Source: Microbacteriaceae bacterium 3FA27C10 (GTDB lineage: Bacteria > Actinomycetota > Actinomycetes > Actinomycetales > Microbacteriaceae). Taken from it: DNA of 64,000 nt. The position numbers and the translations under genes were made by a program. Position 1 is the first letter of the stretch. Each line of letters begins with the position of its first letter. The stretch spans positions 62,001 to 126,000 of the forward strand of contig SCNI01000001.1 of assembly GCA_005502775.1 (NCBI GenBank), given 5' to 3'. The notes under the pieces are model-generated. The model searched no databases. It saw only the letters and a program-made list of their open reading frames with translations, and was not told the DNA's origin. Below, piece after piece: positions 1-8,817 of the stretch.

Positions 1-30
1 GGTGACCGAACGGTGCGAAGGAAGGTCATC

Positions 31-801
31 GTGGACAATCTCGGTATCGACTTCTTATCGGAGCTGGTGGGCACAGCGATGCTCGTGCTCCTCGGTTGTG
101 GTGTGGTCGCCAACGTGGCGCTCATCCGCACCAAGGGCTTCAACGGCGGATTCCTGATGGTGAACATCGGCTGGGGCCTCGCGGTCTTCGCCGGTGTCAT
201 CGTCGCCTACGCCTCCGGCGCCCACCTCAACCCGGCAGTGACGCTGGGTCTCGTGGCGAACGGCGCGAAGAGCTTCGGGTCTGCGGCGACGCCCGTGGAC
301 GTGAACTTCCTCACCGTCATCGCCTACATCGGTGCTCAGCTGATCGGTGCGTTCATCGGCGCGGTGGTCGTGTGGCTGGCCTACAAGCAGCACTTCGACC
401 AGGAGCCGGAGCCGGCGAACAAGCTGGGCGTGTTCTCGACGGGGCCGGCGATCCGTTCCTACGGCTGGAACCTCGTGACCGAGATCGTCGGCACCTTCGT
501 GCTGGTGTTCGTGGTGATCGGCTTCGGCGGCGGTCGTCAAGGCGACGGGGGCCTCGCGGCTCTCGGTGCTCTGCCGGTGGCTCTGCTCGTGATCGGCATC
601 GGCGCCTCCCTCGGTGGCCCGACGGGATACGCGATCAACCCGGCCCGTGACCTCGGCCCGCGCATCGCGCACTTCGTGCTCCCCATCAAGGGCAAGGGCT
701 CGTCCGACTGGTCCTACTCCTGGGTACCCGTGGTCGGGCCGATCATCGGCGGCGTCATCGCCGGGCTCGTGGCCATCCCACTCCTCCCCATCCTCACCTG
801 A
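31..801 (+). CDS. glpF: Aquaglyceroporin (glycerol facilitator)
   Basis: MIP-family channel of 256 aa that lets glycerol cross the cytoplasmic membrane passively. Both pore half-helix motifs are present: HLNPAVT near residue 70 and [10 protein letters not shown] near residue 205. The Asp after NPAR is the mark of glycerol-conducting rather than water-only channels. Six hydrophobic segments are visible. I chose the GTG at 31 because GAAGGAAGG lies just upstream; a GTG at 13 is also in frame but has no ribosome site inside the window. glpK follows on the same strand, so the pair brings in and traps glycerol. The upstream neighbour is cut off by the window edge. Confidence 0.93.
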   Translation: MDNLGIDFLSELVGTAMLVLLGCGVVANVALIRTKGFNGGFLMVNIGWGLAVFAGVIVAYASGAHLNPAVTLGLVANGAKSFGSAATPVDVNFLTVIAYIGAQLIGAFIGAVVVWLAYKQHFDQEPEPANKLGVFSTGPAIRSYGWNLVTEIVGTFVLVFVVIGFGGGRQGDGGLAALGALPVALLVIGIGASLGGPTGYAINPARDLGPRIAHFVLPIKGKGSSDWSYSWVPVVGPIIGGVIAGLVAIPLLPILT

Positions 802-805
802 CACC

Positions 806-847
806 CAGGGGGCCGGTCCAGAGTCTGGATCGGCCCCCTGCTTTTTC
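806..847 (+). terminator. Hairpin terminator between glpF and glpK
   Basis: A 15-bp stem (806-820 with 826-840, one G-T pair) encloses a 5-nt loop and is followed by CTTTTTC. This is a textbook intrinsic terminator. It sits inside the glpF-glpK gap, so glpK must depend on read-through or on a promoter in the following 50 nt. Confidence 0.85.
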
Positions 848-899
848 GAGCACGCAGCTTTCGCACGTACCACGACCGTCTCATAACGAAGGAGTTGCC

Positions 900-2414
900 A
901 TGACGGACTACATCATCGCCATCGACCAGGGAACGACGAGCACGAGAGCGATCATCTTCGATCACTCGGGATCGATCGTCGCGAGCGGCCAGAAGGAACA
1001 CGAGCAGATCTTCCCCAAAGCAGGATGGGTCGAGCACGACCCGAAGGAGATCTGGGACAACACGCGCGAGGTCATCGGCCAGGCGCTGTCGAAGGCCAAC
1101 ATCACCCGCCACAACGTGAAGGCCGTGGGTATCACGAACCAGCGCGAGACCGCGGTGGTGTGGAACAAGAACACCGGTGAGCCGGTCTACAACGCGATCG
1201 TCTGGCAGGACACGCGCACCCAGTCGATCGTCGACCGCCTCGCGGCCGATGGTGGCGTGGAGCGGTTCAAGCCGATCGTGGGCCTGCCGCTGGCGACCTA
1301 CTTCTCGGGCACGAAGATCGTCTGGATCCTCGAGAACGTCGAGGGGGCCCGAGAGGCCGCCGAAGCCGGCGACCTGCTGTTCGGAACGACCGACAGCTGG
1401 GTGCTCTGGAACCTCACCGGCGGCGTCGACGGCGGCGTGCACGCGACGGATGTCACGAACGCCTCCCGCACGCTCTTCATGGACCTGGAGACGCTCCAGT
1501 GGCGCGACGACATCCTCGAGGCGTTCAACGTGCCCAAGTCGATGCTCCCGGAGATCAAGAGCTCCTCCGAGGTCTATGGGACGGTGCACGACTCCTCGTT
1601 GCTGCGTGAGGTTCCGGTGTCGGGCATTCTGGGTGACCAGCAGGCCGCGACCTTCGGTCAGGCCGCGTTCGACGCGGGCGAGTCGAAGAACACCTACGGC
1701 ACGGGCAACTTCCTGATCTTCAACACCGACACCGAGATCGTGCACTCCAAGAACGGTCTCCTCACCACCCTCGGCTACAAGCTCGGCGACGCTCCCGCGC
1801 ACTACGCGCTCGAGGGATCGATCGCGGTCACCGGCTCGCTGATCCAGTGGCTCCGCGACAACCTCGGCATCATCTCTTCCGCCCCCGAGGTCGAAGAACT
1901 CGCCAAGACCGTCGAGGACAACGGCGGCGCGTACTTCGTGCCCGCGTTCTCGGGCCTGTTCGCTCCCTACTGGCGATCGGATGCCCGCGGCGCCCTCGTG
2001 GGACTCACCCGCTACGTGAACAAGGGCCACATCGCCCGCGCCGCCCTCGAAGCGACCGCGTTCCAGACCCGCGAGGTCCTCGACGCCGTCAACGCCGACT
2101 CCGGCGTCGACCTCACCGAACTCAAGGTCGATGGCGGCATGATCGCGAACAACACGCTCATGCAGTTCCAGGCCGACATCCTCGGTGTCCCGGTCGTGCG
2201 TCCCGTGGTCGCGGAGACCACCGCGCTCGGCGCCGCCTACGCGGCCGGCCTCGCGGTCGGGTTCTGGGCCAACCTCGACGAGCTCCGCGCGAACTGGCAG
2301 GAAGACTCCCGCTGGACCCCGAACATGAGCACCGAAGAACGCGAACGCCAGCTCCGCAACTGGAAGAAAGCCGTCACCAAGACCTTCGACTGGGTCGACG
2401 ACGACGTGCAGTAA
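900..2414 (+). CDS. glpK: Glycerol kinase
   Basis: FGGY-family kinase, 504 aa (normal length), converting glycerol and ATP to sn-glycerol 3-phosphate in the cytosol. Visible family features are the N-terminal phosphate loop [10 protein letters not shown] (residues 9-18), NQRET near 82, WQDTRT near 101, the GDQQAA segment and the C-terminal KVDGGM / [14 protein letters not shown]-binding region. AAGGAG lies 6-7 nt before the ATG. By eye, the segment after SSEVYG lacks the histidine that HPr phosphorylates in Firmicutes GlpK, so that kind of PTS control is unlikely (inference). It lies downstream of glpF but behind a strong terminator. Confidence 0.97.
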   Translation: MTDYIIAIDQGTTSTRAIIFDHSGSIVASGQKEHEQIFPKAGWVEHDPKEIWDNTREVIGQALSKANITRHNVKAVGITNQRETAVVWNKNTGEPVYNAIVWQDTRTQSIVDRLAADGGVERFKPIVGLPLATYFSGTKIVWILENVEGAREAAEAGDLLFGTTDSWVLWNLTGGVDGGVHATDVTNASRTLFMDLETLQWRDDILEAFNVPKSMLPEIKSSSEVYGTVHDSSLLREVPVSGILGDQQAATFGQAAFDAGESKNTYGTGNFLIFNTDTEIVHSKNGLLTTLGYKLGDAPAHYALEGSIAVTGSLIQWLRDNLGIISSAPEVEELAKTVEDNGGAYFVPAFSGLFAPYWRSDARGALVGLTRYVNKGHIARAALEATAFQTREVLDAVNADSGVDLTELKVDGGMIANNTLMQFQADILGVPVVRPVVAETTALGAAYAAGLAVGFWANLDELRANWQEDSRWTPNMSTEERERQLRNWKKAVTKTFDWVDDDVQ

Positions 2415-2419
2415 TCCTG

Positions 2420-2452
2420 CCGTGGGCGCCGTGCTTCGCGCGGCGTCCACGG
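2420..2452. terminator. Possible hairpin between convergent glpK and trpD
   Basis: A 12-bp GC-rich stem (2420-2431 with 2441-2452, one G-T pair) and 9-nt loop lie just after the glpK stop, between convergent genes. No T run follows on either strand, so termination by it is only plausible. The remaining bases up to 2550 show nothing recognisable. Confidence 0.4.
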
Positions 2453-2550
2453 GCCGCGCCGGTCCCCGCCCGGCGCGGCGCGACACGTGGCGGTGAGGTC
2501 GCTTCGCGGCCTCGCCCCCACCTTGGGTCGGCGAGTACGGCCCGCAGCCT

Positions 2551-3606
2551 TCAGACCCGCTTGGTGGCGGAGACCCAGGCGTCGAGCTTCTGGGCGGCCG
2601 CGCCCGAGTCGATGGCGGCCGAGGCCACGGCGGACTGCTCGCGCAGGCGCTGGAGGAGCGGACGGTCGACCTCGGCGGGGTCTGCCGCCAGGGCGAAGGA
2701 GACGAGGCCGGCGGCGGCGTTCAGCACGACCATGTCGCGGACGGGGCCGGGCTCCCCGGCCAGGACGCGACGCACGACCTCCGCGTTGTGAGCGGCGTCA
2801 CCGCCCCGCAACTGGTCGATCGACGCGACCGGGATGCCGAGATCCCGCGGGTTCAGGTCGTGCTCCTTCACAGACCCCCGCGACACCTCCCAGATGTGGC
2901 TGTGGCCGGTGGTGGTGAGTTCGTCGAGCCCGTCGTCGCCGCGGAACACCAGAGCCGTCGCTCCGCGGGTCTGGAAGACGCCGACGATGAGGGGCACCCG
3001 GTCGAGGTGAGCGACGCCGACCGCGGAGGCCTCGGCGCGAGCCGGGTTGCAGAGCGGGCCGAGGAAGTTGAAGACCGTGGGAACACCCAGCTGCGCGCGC
3101 ACGGCGCCGGCGTTCTTGAACCCGGGATGGAACTTCGAGGCGAAGGCGAAGGTGATCCCCGTCTCGGTGAGCACCTCCGCGACGCGCTCCGGCTCCAGAT
3201 CGAGATCGATGCCGAGGGCGCGCAGCACGTCCGAGGAGCCGGAGAGCGAGCTCGCCGCCTTGTTGCCGTGCTTGACCACCGGAACCCCCGACGCCGCAGA
3301 CACGATCGAAGCCATGGTGGACACGTTCACGGTGCCGAAGGAGTCGCCGCCGGTGCCCACGATGTCGAGGGCCATCGGGTCGACCGCGAGCGGGAGCGCA
3401 TGGTCGAGGATCGCGTCCCGGAAGCCGACGATCTCGTCGACGGTCTCGCCTTTGGCCCGGAGAGCCACGAGGAATCCGGCCAGCTGGGCCTCGGTGACCT
3501 CGCCCTCCATGACCTTGTTCATCGACCACGTCGCCTCGGAGATCGAGAGATCGGATCCCGTCAGAAGTCGAGCGATCATCACGGGCCAGGAGTACGTGTC
3601 AGCCAT
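2551..3606 (-). CDS. trpD: Anthranilate phosphoribosyltransferase
   Basis: Second step of tryptophan synthesis: joins anthranilate to PRPP. 351 aa, the usual length. The PRPP loop GTGGD (residues 84-88), the KHGNKAASS segment (112-120) and a later metal-binding DGLDE are intact. The ATG follows a TAGGAT box by only 7 nt with no ribosome site, so the message is probably leaderless. It is divergent from ctaE, the same neighbour trpD has in mycobacteria, and is separated from the other trp genes. Confidence 0.95.
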   Translation of the reverse strand: MADTYSWPVMIARLLTGSDLSISEATWSMNKVMEGEVTEAQLAGFLVALRAKGETVDEIVGFRDAILDHALPLAVDPMALDIVGTGGDSFGTVNVSTMASIVSAASGVPVVKHGNKAASSLSGSSDVLRALGIDLDLEPERVAEVLTETGITFAFASKFHPGFKNAGAVRAQLGVPTVFNFLGPLCNPARAEASAVGVAHLDRVPLIVGVFQTRGATALVFRGDDGLDELTTTGHSHIWEVSRGSVKEHDLNPRDLGIPVASIDQLRGGDAAHNAEVVRRVLAGEPGPVRDMVVLNAAAGLVSFALAADPAEVDRPLLQRLREQSAVASAAIDSGAAAQKLDAWVSATKRV

Positions 3607-3613
3607 ACCAGCG

Positions 3614-3619
3614 ATCCTA
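3614..3619 (-). promoter_or_regulatory. trpD -10 box (leaderless start)
   Basis: TAGGAT on the minus strand ends 7 nt before the trpD ATG. There is no room for a leader or Shine-Dalgarno, so transcription should begin at or next to the start codon. Confidence 0.6.
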
Positions 3620-3697
3620 CGGGGCGGCCGGGCGCCGGGACACGCCGGTGGACCCGCCCCACGGCGGCCAAATGCAAAACGGCTCCACGATTTCGGA

Positions 3698-3703
3698 CAT
3701 AAT
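3698..3703 (+). promoter_or_regulatory. ctaE -10 box (leaderless start)
   Basis: CATAAT ends 6 nt before the GTG of ctaE, again leaving no space for a leader. Together with the trpD box 80 bp away it makes a compact divergent promoter region. Confidence 0.6.
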
Positions 3704-3709
3704 GGACCT

Positions 3710-4339
3710 GTGACGAGCAGCTCATTGACCCATTCTCAGACTGCCCCGATGGTGCAGCGCCCCAACACGGTCGCTGTCGGAACCATCGTGTGGCTGGGCA
3801 GCGAAGTCATGTTCTTCGCCGGCCTCTTCGCCATCTACTTCACGCTGCGGTCCACCAACCCCGCGGCGTGGGCGGATCAGGCGAACACGCTCAACGTGCC
3901 GTTCGCGCTAGTCAACACGATCATCCTGGTGATTTCCTCCTTCTGGTGCCAGTTCGCCGTGTTCGCCGCCGAGCGCGGTCAGCCGCGCCGCACTGGCTGG
4001 AGTCCGTTCAAGTGGGGCATCACCGAGTGGATGTTCCTCGCCTACGCCTTCGGCGCGATCTTCGTCTGCGGCCAGGTCATCGAGTACGCCACCCTCGTCT
4101 CCGAGGGCATCACGATCGACGGCAGCGCCTACGGCTCGGCCTTCTACCTCACCACCGGCTTCCACGCCCTGCACGTGACCGGCGGCCTCATCGCCATGCT
4201 CCTCATGCTGGGGCGCGTGTTCGCGGTCAAGAACTTCGGTCACAAGGAGGCGACGAGCATCATCGTCGTCTCGTACTACTGGCACTTCGTCGACGTGGTC
4301 TGGATCGGCCTGTTCCTCGTGATCTACGTGCTCAAGTAG
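3710..4339 (+). CDS. ctaE: Cytochrome aa3 oxidase subunit III
   Basis: Membrane subunit III of cytochrome c oxidase, 209 aa with about five transmembrane helices, the shorter actinobacterial form. The conserved WLGSEVMFFAGLF segment opens helix 1, and FHALHVTGG and YYWHFVDVVWIGLF mark the C-terminal helices. The reading frame stays open far upstream, but the GTG at 3710 matches the start of known homologs and fits the -10 box. It heads the ctaE-qcrC-qcrA-qcrB operon, as in mycobacteria. Confidence 0.95.
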   Translation: MTSSSLTHSQTAPMVQRPNTVAVGTIVWLGSEVMFFAGLFAIYFTLRSTNPAAWADQANTLNVPFALVNTIILVISSFWCQFAVFAAERGQPRRTGWSPFKWGITEWMFLAYAFGAIFVCGQVIEYATLVSEGITIDGSAYGSAFYLTTGFHALHVTGGLIAMLLMLGRVFAVKNFGHKEATSIIVVSYYWHFVDVVWIGLFLVIYVLK

Positions 4340-4387
4340 CCGGCCGACACGATCCATCGACGAAGTCCCGAACAGAAGGTAGAGAGA

Positions 4388-5182
4388 ATGGCCCGCAAGA
4401 GCAGGAAAGCCAACAGACGCCATCCCCTGGCTACTGTCGTGCTGATTGCTATCGGCCTGGTCGTCACGGGTGGCGGGTACGCGCTCTTCAGCAGCACCAC
4501 CACGGCCTCGGCCGACACCAGCGCCTCCAGCCAGCAGACGATCGACGAAGGCAAGAAGCTCTTCGCCGCCAACTGCGCCACGTGTCACGGCCTCGACATG
4601 CAGGGCACGAAAGACGGCCCGAGCCTGATCGGCGTCGGCGCGGCGGCCGTGAACTTCCAGGTGGGCACCGGCCGCATGCCGATGGCCATGCAGGGCCCGC
4701 AGGCCATGCAGAAGCCGACGCAGTTCACGGATGAGCAGACCGCGGCCCTCGCCGCCTACGTCGCCTCCATCTCCCCCGGCCCCGCCATCCCCGACGAGCG
4801 CTACCTGCAGGCCGACGGCGACGCCACCAACGGTGGCCAGCTGTTCCGTATCAACTGCGCGATGTGCCACAACGTGGCCGGCGCGGGCGGTGCGCTCACC
4901 GAAGGCAAGTTCGCCCCCGAGCTCACGGGAGTGCTGGCCACGCACATCTACGAGGCGATGCTGACCGGCCCGCAGAACATGCCGGTCTTCAACGACAACA
5001 ACCTCACGCCCGAAGACAAGCGCGACATCATCACCTACCTGAAGTTCCTCGAGAACAACCCCTCGCCTGGTGGCTTCGAACTCGGTTCGCTCGGCCCCGT
5101 CGCGGAAGGCCTGTTCGTCTGGATCTTCGGTCTCGGCGCGGTCATCGGCCTGATGGTCTGGCTCACCGCCAAGTCGAACTAG
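4388..5182 (+). CDS. qcrC: Diheme cytochrome c of the bcc complex
   Basis: Cytochrome cc subunit, 264 aa, passing electrons from the Rieske centre to the CuA site of the oxidase inside the bcc-aa3 supercomplex. It has an N-terminal membrane segment (about 15-35), two haem c sites CATCH (63-67) and CAMCH (157-161), and a C-terminal anchor helix ending in LTAKSN. AGGTAGAGAGA precedes the ATG. It lies 48 nt after ctaE and 51 nt before qcrA in the same operon. Two haem sites are expected in actinobacteria, which often lack a soluble cytochrome c. Confidence 0.96.
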   Translation: MARKSRKANRRHPLATVVLIAIGLVVTGGGYALFSSTTTASADTSASSQQTIDEGKKLFAANCATCHGLDMQGTKDGPSLIGVGAAAVNFQVGTGRMPMAMQGPQAMQKPTQFTDEQTAALAAYVASISPGPAIPDERYLQADGDATNGGQLFRINCAMCHNVAGAGGALTEGKFAPELTGVLATHIYEAMLTGPQNMPVFNDNNLTPEDKRDIITYLKFLENNPSPGGFELGSLGPVAEGLFVWIFGLGAVIGLMVWLTAKSN

Positions 5183-5233
5183 CCGCACCCGCGTTGATCA
5201 CAGCACATTCCAGCAAGCTCGAAAGGGAACACA

Positions 5234-6304
5234 ATGGCACATGACGAGGTGAGCGGCACCCATTCCGCCGCTTCCGATTCGTCGGCCGTCGAGACGAGTC
5301 GAGGCGCATCGACCGGCACTGCGGTCATTGCGTCCGACGTCGTGAACCCGGGCGAACCGCCCCACCGTCACCGCGTCACCGACATCGACCCGAAGGCCGA
5401 GAAGCGGGCGCAGCGATCGGTCTACACGCTCTTCTACCTCTCGATCGCGGGCAGCATCTTCGCCGTCGCGGCGTACATGGCGTTCCCGATCGAAGACGGC
5501 GACCAGGCGGCTCTGCGACTCAACACCCTGTTCATCGGTGTCGGCGTGGCGCTCGCGCTGTTCGGCATCGGGCTGGGTGCCGTGCACTGGGGCAAGGCCC
5601 TCATGCACGACAAGGAGGGAATCGACCTCCGGCACCCGGTTCGCGGCTCCGAGGAGACGATCGCCCGTTCCGTCGAGATCTTCGACGAGGCCGACCGCGA
5701 GTCGGGCTTCGGGCGGCGCACGCTCATCCGGAACAGCCTGATCGGCGCCCTCGTGGCCTTCCCGCTCCCCGGCATCGTGCTGTTCCGCGGTCTCGCGCCG
5801 CAGGACGAAGACCCGGCTCAGCTGCTCAGCCACACGGTCTGGAAGAAGGGTGCGCGCCTCACGCTCGACCCCTCCGGCATCCCCGTCAAGGCCTCGGATG
5901 TGACGATCGGCTCGGTCTTCCACATCATCCCCGAAGGCCTCAACGACCTCGAGGACCGGCTGGAGCAGAAGGCCAAGGCCGCTGTGCTCCTCATGCGCCT
6001 CAACCCGGCCGACCTCAACATCAGCCCGGAGCGCAAAGGCTGGTCGTACGACGGCATCGTCGCGTACTCCAAGATCTGCACGCACGTCGGCTGCCCCGTC
6101 GCGCTCTTCGAGCAGCAGACGCACCACCTGCTGTGCCCGTGCCACCAGTCGACCTTCGACGTGGAGAACGAGTGCCAGGTGATCTTCGGGCCGGCCAAGC
6201 GCCCGCTGCCGCAGCTGCCCATCGCGGTCGACTCCGAGGGCTACCTCGTCGCCCAGAGCGACTTCCACGAGCCCGTCGGCCCTAGCTTCTGGGAGCGTTC
6301 ATGA
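5234..6304 (+). CDS. qcrA: Rieske iron-sulfur subunit of the bcc complex
   Basis: Rieske protein, 356 aa, taking the first electron from menaquinol. It has three predicted N-terminal membrane helices (about 65-85, 98-118, 165-187), typical of actinobacterial QcrA, then the cluster domain. The 2Fe-2S ligands are C282/H284 in CTHVGC and C301/H304 in CPCH, with C287 and C303 placed to form the usual disulfide. GAAAGGG precedes the ATG. The stop overlaps the qcrB start as ATGA, so the two are translationally coupled. Confidence 0.97.
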   Translation: MAHDEVSGTHSAASDSSAVETSRGASTGTAVIASDVVNPGEPPHRHRVTDIDPKAEKRAQRSVYTLFYLSIAGSIFAVAAYMAFPIEDGDQAALRLNTLFIGVGVALALFGIGLGAVHWGKALMHDKEGIDLRHPVRGSEETIARSVEIFDEADRESGFGRRTLIRNSLIGALVAFPLPGIVLFRGLAPQDEDPAQLLSHTVWKKGARLTLDPSGIPVKASDVTIGSVFHIIPEGLNDLEDRLEQKAKAAVLLMRLNPADLNISPERKGWSYDGIVAYSKICTHVGCPVALFEQQTHHLLCPCHQSTFDVENECQVIFGPAKRPLPQLPIAVDSEGYLVAQSDFHEPVGPSFWERS

Positions 6305-7962
6305 CCAGCACGATCGATCATCGCACCGAAGCTCCGGCCGAGGCGCCCGCACCGCGCAAGTCGGGCGGCTTCACCGCCGCGGCGGCGAACTACATCGAAG
6401 ACCGCACGAGCATCTCGGGCGTCGTCAAGGAGTTCGGCCGCAAGATCTTCCCCGACCACTGGTCGTTCATGCTCGGTGAGGTGGCGCTCTACAGCTTCGT
6501 CGTCATCATCCTCTCTGGCACGTTCCTGACGTTCTTCTTCCAGGCGTCGATGGCCGAGGTCGTGTACAACGGCTCGTTCGTGCCGCTCAAGGGCATGCAG
6601 ATGTCGTCGGCGATGGATTCGGCGCTGCACATCTCGTTCGACGTGCGCGGTGGCCTGCTGGTTCGCCAGATCCACCACTGGGCGGCGCTGCTGTTCATCG
6701 CGGCCATCGGCCTGCACATGCTGCGCATCTTCTTCACGGGAGCGTTCCGCAAGCCGCGTGAGCTCAACTGGGTGATCGGCTTCGTTCTCTTCGTGCTGGC
6801 GCTCGGAGAGGGCTTCACCGGCTACTCCCTCCCCGACGACCTGCTCTCCGGCAACGGCCTCCGCATCATCGACGGCCTGATCAAAGGCCTCCCCTTCGTC
6901 GGAACCTGGATCTCGTTCCTGCTCTTCGGCGGAGAATTCCCGGGCACGGCGATCGTGGGGCGTCTCTACACCCTGCACATCCTGTTGCTGCCGGCGATGG
7001 TGGTGGCGTTCATCGCGCTGCACCTCGTGTTCGTCGTTGTGCACAAGCACACCCAGTTCTCGGGTGGCGGCCGCACCGAGAAGAACGTCATCGGCTACCC
7101 GGTGCTCCCGGTGTACGCCGCGAAGGCCGGTGGATTCTTCTTCCTGGTCTTCGGCGTCATCGCCCTGATGGCCTCGTTCTTCACGATCAACCCCATCTGG
7201 AACTACGGCCCCTACGACCCCTCCCCGGTGTCGGCGGGGACGCAGCCCGACTGGTACATCGGTTTCGCGGATGGCGCGCTGCGCCTGATCCCGCCGGGCT
7301 GGGAGTTCGTGTGGCTCGACCACACCTGGTCGTTCAACATCATCGTGCCGGTTCTGGTGTTGGTGATCTTCCTCGGCCTGGTGGCGTCGTATCCCTTCGT
7401 CGAGGGCTGGGTCACGGGTGACAAGCGCGAGCACCACATCCTCGACCGTCCGCGCAACGCCCCGACCCGCACGGGTATCGGCGCCGCCGGAGTCACCTTC
7501 TACGCCGGCCTCTGGGCGGCGGCGAGCTCGGACATCATCGCGACGCACTTCCAGCTCTCGCTCGAGAGCGTGACGCACACGATTCAGGCCTGGGTCATCC
7601 TGGGCCCGTTCATCGCGTACTTCATTGCGAAGCGCGTGTGCATCGGTCTGCAGAAGAAGGACCGCGAGATCGTGCTGCACGGCTTCGAGTCGGGCCGCAT
7701 CGTGCGACTCCCCGGTGGCGAGTACATCGAGGTGCACGAGCAGGTCGACGAGTACGAGCGCTGGAAGCTCGTGAACTACGAGGTGCACGAGCCGATCACG
7801 CTCCGGCCGAACGCCCAGGGCAAGATCACCGGCGCCGCGCGCCTGCGTGCTCGCATGTCGCGCTGGTTCTTCGAAGACCGCATCGCCCCCGCCACCTCGA
7901 AGGAACTCGAGCACGGCCACGGCGACGCCCACGGCGAGATCGAGGGCGGCGGCCACCACTAG
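6301..7962 (+). CDS. qcrB: Cytochrome b subunit of the bcc complex
   Basis: Integral cytochrome b, 553 aa, holding two b haems and the quinol sites. Probable haem ligands are H126/H139 and H226/H241, spaced across two helices. The segment GEGFTGYSLPDD follows the usual cytochrome b plan, and the protein keeps the long C-terminal part seen in actinobacteria, ending in a His-rich tail. Its start overlaps qcrA by 4 nt. A strong terminator follows directly, so it is the last gene of the operon. Confidence 0.97.
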   Translation: MTSTIDHRTEAPAEAPAPRKSGGFTAAAANYIEDRTSISGVVKEFGRKIFPDHWSFMLGEVALYSFVVIILSGTFLTFFFQASMAEVVYNGSFVPLKGMQMSSAMDSALHISFDVRGGLLVRQIHHWAALLFIAAIGLHMLRIFFTGAFRKPRELNWVIGFVLFVLALGEGFTGYSLPDDLLSGNGLRIIDGLIKGLPFVGTWISFLLFGGEFPGTAIVGRLYTLHILLLPAMVVAFIALHLVFVVVHKHTQFSGGGRTEKNVIGYPVLPVYAAKAGGFFFLVFGVIALMASFFTINPIWNYGPYDPSPVSAGTQPDWYIGFADGALRLIPPGWEFVWLDHTWSFNIIVPVLVLVIFLGLVASYPFVEGWVTGDKREHHILDRPRNAPTRTGIGAAGVTFYAGLWAAASSDIIATHFQLSLESVTHTIQAWVILGPFIAYFIAKRVCIGLQKKDREIVLHGFESGRIVRLPGGEYIEVHEQVDEYERWKLVNYEVHEPITLRPNAQGKITGAARLRARMSRWFFEDRIAPATSKELEHGHGDAHGEIEGGGHH

Positions 7963-7983
7963 GCGGCCTCCCCTCCCCCACTC

Positions 7984-8019
7984 AGGGCCCGGCACACATC
8001 ACGTGTGCCGGGCCCTTCG
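7984..8019 (+). terminator. Terminator of the ctaE-qcrCAB operon
   Basis: A perfect 14-bp stem (7984-7997 with 8003-8016) and 5-nt loop begin 22 nt after the qcrB stop, followed by TTCGTCGT. The arms read as AGGGCCCGGCACAC and its complement. Confidence 0.85.
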
Positions 8020-8342
8020 TCGTCCCCACCGCACGCTCGCGAGTAGCCGCCACGGATGTCACGATGCTCGAGTAGATTGAGATCCTGGTCACGAAGCGGC
8101 GACAACGGCGACGCCACCGGGGGCGCGTATCCGGATGCACTCCCTCGCCGGCGGCGGACTGCCGGCAGCGCGGCCTCGATTGGCGGACCTCGCCCCGTAA
8201 CGACGGAGTGCGCGCCCAAATGCGGACTGTCAGTCCGTCGTTTGCTTTGTCGGACTGCGAACTCCGTCGTTGACGCACGCGTGTGGGAGGCAGCCACGTC
8301 GGGCACACCGGCCAAGGAAGCGCGGCCTCGTCCGGAAGATGC
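8017..8342. other. Gene-free stretch between convergent operons
   Basis: About 330 nt between the qcr and cta terminators. I find no ORF that looks like a real gene on either strand; the short open frames resemble no family I know. The only clear structure is the nested inverted repeat at 8200-8272, annotated separately. Confidence 0.5.
8200..8272. repeat. Nested inverted repeat, copy 1
   Basis: Outer arms AACGACGGAGT (8200-8210) and ACTCCGTCGTT (8262-8272) are perfect complements. Inside are a small hairpin CGGACT/AGTCCG (8224-8238) and another CGGACTG (8252-8258). The same plan, arm sequence and length recur at 19462-19534. Confidence 0.7.
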
Positions 8343-8372
8343 GAAAGGCCCCCTCCGTGGCGGAGGGGGCCT
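8343..8372 (-). terminator. Terminator of the ctaC-ctaD-ctaF operon
   Basis: A 12-bp stem (8346-8357 with 8361-8372) and 3-nt loop lie 24 nt beyond the ctaF stop. On the minus strand the stem is followed by a short T run. It closes the cta operon. Confidence 0.75.
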
Positions 8373-8396
8373 GTGTGCGCGGGGCTGGGCGGGCGC

Positions 8397-8813
8397 CTAG
8401 CGGGCGAAGTAGCCGCGATAGTACTCGTAGGTCCAGCCGACGATCGCCACGAGCGTGAGGGCGGCGGCGATGAAGCAGATCCAGATTCCCACGGCGAGTC
8501 CGAGCATCAGCAGGGCGCCGCCACCGGCGAGGATGATGGGCCACCAGCTCCACGGGCTGTAGAAGCCGACCTCGGGGTCGCCGTCGTCGATGTTGGCGTC
8601 GAGGAGGTCTTCGGGGAGCTCCGCACCCTGGGCGCCATGCACGCGTCCGAGGTAGAAGGCGAGGAACGCCGCCAGGATGGCCGAGAGGCCGATGGCAACT
8701 GTTCCGACCCATTCGACCGAGCCGTAGGAAAGCAGCGACCACACGGTGTACACCGCGTCGGCCAGCAGCATGAAGCCGCACAGGATCCAGAAGAGATTGG
8801 TGTTCGCTCTCAT
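8397..8813 (-). CDS. ctaF: Cytochrome aa3 oxidase subunit IV
   Basis: Small membrane subunit, 138 aa with four hydrophobic helices, specific to actinobacterial cytochrome c oxidases. The start MRANTNLFWI, the W-rich stretch before helix 3 (PWSWWP) and the ending YEYYRGYFAR fit the family. It begins 4 nt after the ctaD stop, so it is co-transcribed and probably coupled. Confidence 0.93.
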   Translation of the reverse strand: MRANTNLFWILCGFMLLADAVYTVWSLLSYGSVEWVGTVAIGLSAILAAFLAFYLGRVHGAQGAELPEDLLDANIDDGDPEVGFYSPWSWWPIILAGGGALLMLGLAVGIWICFIAAALTLVAIVGWTYEYYRGYFAR

Positions 8814-8817
8814 GGGA

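Noticed and set aside
714-2486. 590-codon open frame opposite glpK
   Set aside because: Low-complexity antisense reading of glpK; no family features.
8056-8400. Short ORFs in the qcrB-ctaF gap
   Set aside because: They cross a terminator and an inverted repeat and show no family similarity.
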